Part shown: in pieces, positions 60,499 to 64,000 of the stretch | Layout of the letters: each line of letters starts with the position of its first letter | Position numbering within the stretch: the stretch's first letter is position 1 | Source of the DNA: Apiospora phragmitis | Taxonomy: Eukaryota > Ascomycota > Sordariomycetes > Amphisphaeriales > Apiosporaceae | DNA: 64,000 bases | Direction of reading: 5' to 3' | Assembly: GCA_038363925.1 (NCBI GenBank) | Contig: JAQQWL010000002.1 | Span: 2,852,001-2,916,000, forward strand | Program-made: the position numbers and the translations under genes | Notes under the pieces: generated by a model | The model's input: only the letters and a program-made list of their open reading frames with translations | Database searches by the model: none | What the model was told of the DNA's origin: nothing

Positions 60499-62111
60499 AT
60501 GAACGCTACCATGGAGTCCATTATGGACTTTATACCACGATATCGGGAATACCAGACCCAAAAAGATAGGACAGAGTGTTTGATAAAGGTGATTCTCTCT
60601 ATTGGGGATCTTGGGTCCTTTAATATTCTGCCACAGACCAGCATAAACTGATAAGCCTCTTATCGCAGGACTTGATGATCCATTGCGAACATGTCGAAAG
60701 TACTCTGCGCAAAGAAAACCACGATCTCCAGACTCGATTACACCATGCCCAACTCGACTACGAAGATGCCACCAAGTCCAGGCGAGAGCTCCAGGAGCAG
60801 ATGAAAGAGCTCCGGTCCCAGTTGGGAAATGTTTCACAGGATAACAACGTGTTGAAACAGCGCAATCCTTATGTCTTGGTTCTGGTTGATGGCGATGGAT
60901 TAATTGTGAGGCGTCTACACCGGTTGGGTGCTCTTTCTTTGGCCGCGGTATGGCTGACCTGAACTCGTAGTTCAAAGAACACCTCATCAAGCAAGGGTTG
61001 GATGGTGGGAAGAAAGCCGCCTATGCGTTGCGACAAGAGATCTCGAGACGCTGCGACAATGCGGATGACACCGAAATCATGACCAAAGTGGTCGCTAACC
61101 TGTCAGGACTCGCCAAGGCCATGAAACGAGATGGTACCATTGATAACGAGAGCGACCTTCGTGACTTTATGTTGGGCTTCACGCAGGCCAAGGCTTCTTT
61201 TGATTTCATTGATGTCGGCCACGGAAAAGAGCGAGCCGACTCCAAGATAAAGGAGACCACCCGCTGGAATCTGCGCAACTTCAACTGCAAACAAATTCTT
61301 TTGGGCGTGTCCCACGATGCCGGTTACGCCCCTTTCTTGGATGAGATCCTGCGTGATGATAGCACCAGAAAGCGCATCACCATACTGGAAGGGTTTCCAA
61401 CGGTCAGAGAGATTATCGCCACGGGTGCCAACGTCGTTAACTTCGACGACCTCTTCCGTACGGATAAACTGGTGGACCGGACCTCTCCTGTCATGTACTC
61501 CCCTGGCTCGGTTGCTTCTACACCCCTGCAGAGCATATCGTACGCGACCGTTACCCAGAAAGCCAGCCCGCCTCCGACCATTACTCTGCCTCTAGCACCG
61601 AAAGCTGCCAATACCCAGGCTGGTCGCCCGACTTCGGTCACTGTCAAGTCTGTGCCGGCCCAGCCACCCTGGAACCCCGGCCCGCGCGGCATTGACCCCC
61701 CGCTCAATATTGATCAAACTGTTCTTGATCGTATCAAGAAACGAAAAGACAACGACAAGCTTTGCAATAATCACTATCTTCGCGGGCCGTGCGCCAAGGG
61801 CGATCAGTGCTGTTTCGAGCACGACTACAAGCCCAACGGGGAGGAGCTGAAAGCCATATCACACCTGGCTCGCTTGAATCCGTGCACGAATGGTCAGGAT
61901 TGCGAAGTGGAGAACTGCATTTACGGTCATCATGTGCGTTGCTCCTGGCTGCTCTTAGAATGCCCTGAACCTTACTGACTTTTATCTCTCTCAGTGTCCC
62001 AGCGTTGTTAACGGCATCTGTGTGCATCCGTTCTGCAAGTTCCACCCTCACGAGCACCCTCCCGGAACAAAGCTTAAAACTGTGAAGAAGCCTTTTGCTT
62101 CGTATGAGTAA
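60499..62111 (+). CDS. CCCH zinc-finger protein with N-terminal coiled coil
   Basis: A likely RNA-binding protein of a fungal family with a conserved central domain. Exons 60499-60588, 60669-60905, 60971-61933 and 61995-62111; introns of 80, 65 and 61 nt, all phase 0, with CTGAC/CTGAT branch sites. The protein is 468 residues. Residues about 35-95 form a coiled coil (KSRRELQEQMKELRSQL). The central domain starts NPYVLVLVDGDGLI|FKEHLI and runs to about residue 250. A Pro/Ser/Thr linker precedes three zinc fingers: C374-x8-C-x5-C-x3-H, C414-x5-C-x4-C-x3-H and C431-x7-C-x4-C-x2-H. The central domain resembles an uncharacterised fungal module (I believe the DUF7923 type); the VDGDG motif recalls NYN-like folds, but no nuclease role can be claimed. 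Confidence 0.85.
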
Positions 62112-62844
62112 AAGGCTATATTTTCTACTTCCTGTTACTGGGACAAAAATCGAAAAAGTTGTCAAGTCAAAACTCTCGGTCAGTGGTTTCTGGAGGAAAG
62201 ATATGTATGTTTAGGTATGCGTCTCATGGCAGTGACAGCCTGCTGCAAATACGTAACGGGAAGCGTCGATATTTGATTCTGCGATCCTTGTGATGCGTTA
62301 CGGCATTCGTTTAGCGGACAGGCCTTGAATCCAAAACAATTACACTGAATCCGCAGTATTGGTTCTCGTTTACTGTGGATAATACTTGCTGATGTGTCCT
62401 GCAAATGCTTTTGCTTGGTGTGGTTTTTACCTCCTTTTCCCCTTGGAGCCTTCCAAAGTGGAAGCATGTGGGTTCGACACCATCACCGATTTTATAAACT
62501 TGATCCGTTTGGAGTCGTTTGTCGACCCCTTTTCCTTCCCTCAAAAGCCACGATCTAGTTCTTGAAACGAAACAATTGCGGCTTAACATTTCCAGCCAGC
62601 AGGGCTTTGAAGGTAGAGCTGGGAACACCATATCATGCTCGGGCAGCAAATAGAGTGACATCCGTAAACCCATATGAGGCCCGTATGACTTGTGGTTTTG
62701 AGACATGGAAGTGACTCTAGAGACAACAATTGATATAGGCTTATCTTAGCCCATATGGGACAGAGATGCTATCTAACCACTTTCTAAACACATCCAACAT
62801 CTTCTTGCAAGCCGCGCTGAATGACATCATGGTGTGCGCCATCG
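62112..62844. other. Convergent intergenic region
   Basis: About 730 bases between the CCCH stop and the ferroxidase stop. It carries two 3' UTRs. No coding exon is supported. Confidence 0.5.
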
Positions 62845-64000
62845 TCACCTTCCCGCCGCTGACACCAAAGTCTGTACCGTCTGGACCGGCGCCCCCGCGG
62901 ACTTATCGCCGGCCGCCAGAACTCCCTGCTGTCCATCGTCGTCGGTGCTGCTGCCATTGGCCTGGAGAGCCGAGCCCGCCGCCCCGGGGTCCGGCGCGAG
63001 GCCGTACCAGGCGACGACGGCTACGCCGAGGATGCCGCAGACACAGCTGAATACGAGGGCGATGATGCCGCGAGCAGTGAAACTATGAGTCCAGATCGGA
63101 CAAGATTAGCAACAAGATTCAACGATTGTGGGGTTTCGGATCGAAGGTGGGGATAAAAGGGGGGGGCGGGCCTCGTGGTTCGGTTGTTGTGGGTTTGTTG
63201 GCAGGACTTACCCAGCTGGCAGCGGGTCCGGAGCCCTATTCTGACCGCTTAGGTCGAGCAGGTCGACCGTGTTAGCGGCGGCATTGCCGGAGATCGGGAC
63301 ATGACCTGCAGCACAAATGTATAGGTGGTCCTGTGGCAGCTTGATGGTTTCTTGCAGCTGCTTCGGGGCCTCGACAAAGGTCGCTATGAGGCCGGAGGCC
63401 ACATGCCACTCGAGATGGCAATGGAAGATCCATACTCCTGTTCATAAGTCGATTGGTTAGTAAATGGGCTTGGCAAGGGGAGCGGGTGAAAGAAGCGTTC
63501 ATTGGAGTAATTCATTGGCTCTGTGGACGGCTTAAAGACTAACCAGGGTTGTCGGCCTTGAAACGGAGAACGAGGTTCCCGTTGGGCTCCAGCGACAGGG
63601 TGTCGCGGCGCATGGGAATCTGGGGGAAGTTGGTCATGGTCGCGTTGGAGCCGTCGAACGTGCCCTCGTCCGCGGCGGAGCGGTGGATCGCCTGGAACTG
63701 GTGGCCGTGGAGATGGAACGGGTGGCGTCCGGAGTCGAGGTTGTTGACGACGATCTGGACGATCTGGTCCTTCTGCAGGACGTGGGCGTTGGTGAACTCG
63801 CCGTACACGGCGGCGTCGTTGGCCAGCTCGCCCGCGGTCAGGGCCGTGTACAGGGTCGGCACCTTGGGCGCGGTGTAGGTGATGTTGTTGAAGAAGGCAC
63901 TGTACGGGGGTTAGATACGTATACGTATAAGACACGGGGGCTCTCGTGGTGATAAGTGCGCATGCTACTACTACTATTACTTACTAATTGGCACCATCAC
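62845..64000 (-). CDS. fet3: Fet3-type multicopper ferroxidase, C-terminal part (5' end outside window)
   Basis: The membrane-anchored iron oxidase of the high-affinity iron uptake system. Visible exons: 63985-64000 (partial), 63545/63544-63899, 63212-63437 and 62845-63082; introns of 85, 106 and 129 nt, all GT-AG. The sequence reads [19 protein letters not shown], then the copper-ligand block HPFHLHGH and, after an intron, the second block [12 protein letters not shown] single C-terminal membrane segment ([20 protein letters not shown]) and a short cytoplasmic tail fit Fet3 rather than a secreted laccase. No frame problem is seen. In many fungi the iron permease gene ftr1 lies next to fet3; that would be beyond the right edge. 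Confidence 0.9.

Noticed and set aside
62470..62490. B-box-like GGGTTCGACACC
   Set aside because: The T stem does not pair and no A box lies at the right distance.

Overview
This is a 64 kb chromosomal window from a filamentous ascomycete. Short spliceosomal introns (mostly 55-110 nt, GT-AG, with CTGAC/CTAAC-like branch sites), Kozak starts such as GCCGCCATG and CACCATG, and typical Pezizomycotina gene families (Zn2Cys6 factor, CFEM-free small secreted proteins, long-insert Ura3, Sec65-type SRP19) all point this way. A Sordariomycete is the best guess; genus and species cannot be read from the sequence. There are no bacterial, plasmid, CRISPR or rRNA features, and I found no convincing tRNA.

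Layout. 0-22.9 kb is a core housekeeping block: a Cys-rich single-pass membrane protein running off the left edge, SRP19/Sec65, dynactin p150Glued, an HMG-box transcription factor, Rvb1, an EamA/DMT transporter, TAF13 and the divergent Kish/Ksh1 Golgi protein. 22.9-31 kb holds no recognisable gene; the 3' part is the long pyrimidine-rich leader of a SOK1/Tcp11-family gene (31.1-33.1 kb). 36.9-42.7 kb is an accessory island: two small secreted Cys-containing proteins (found by splicing short exons), a truncated membrane-protein relic with an in-frame stop, an MFS transporter that ends early, a P450-type fragment on the opposite strand and a very AT-rich patch that looks RIP-mutated. 44.5 kb onward returns to stable genes: a secreted esterase, phosphatidylinositol synthase Pis1, orotidine-phosphate decarboxylase Ura3, a Zn2Cys6 regulator, a three-finger CCCH protein and the 3' part of a Fet3-type ferroxidase at the right edge.

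A window-wide pattern matters for every reader: eight of the longer genes, including ones that should be essential (dynactin, Ura3), carry one to three single-base indels, almost all in short mononucleotide runs. Restoring one base at each place makes every gene length divisible by three and restores conserved motifs. The simplest reading is uncorrected indel error in the assembly, not gene decay. Only the island genes look truly degenerate. Protein lengths given below as 'corrected' assume those single-base changes.

The genes do not form one pathway. They are independent housekeeping loci around a small, fast-changing secreted-protein/secondary-metabolism island.
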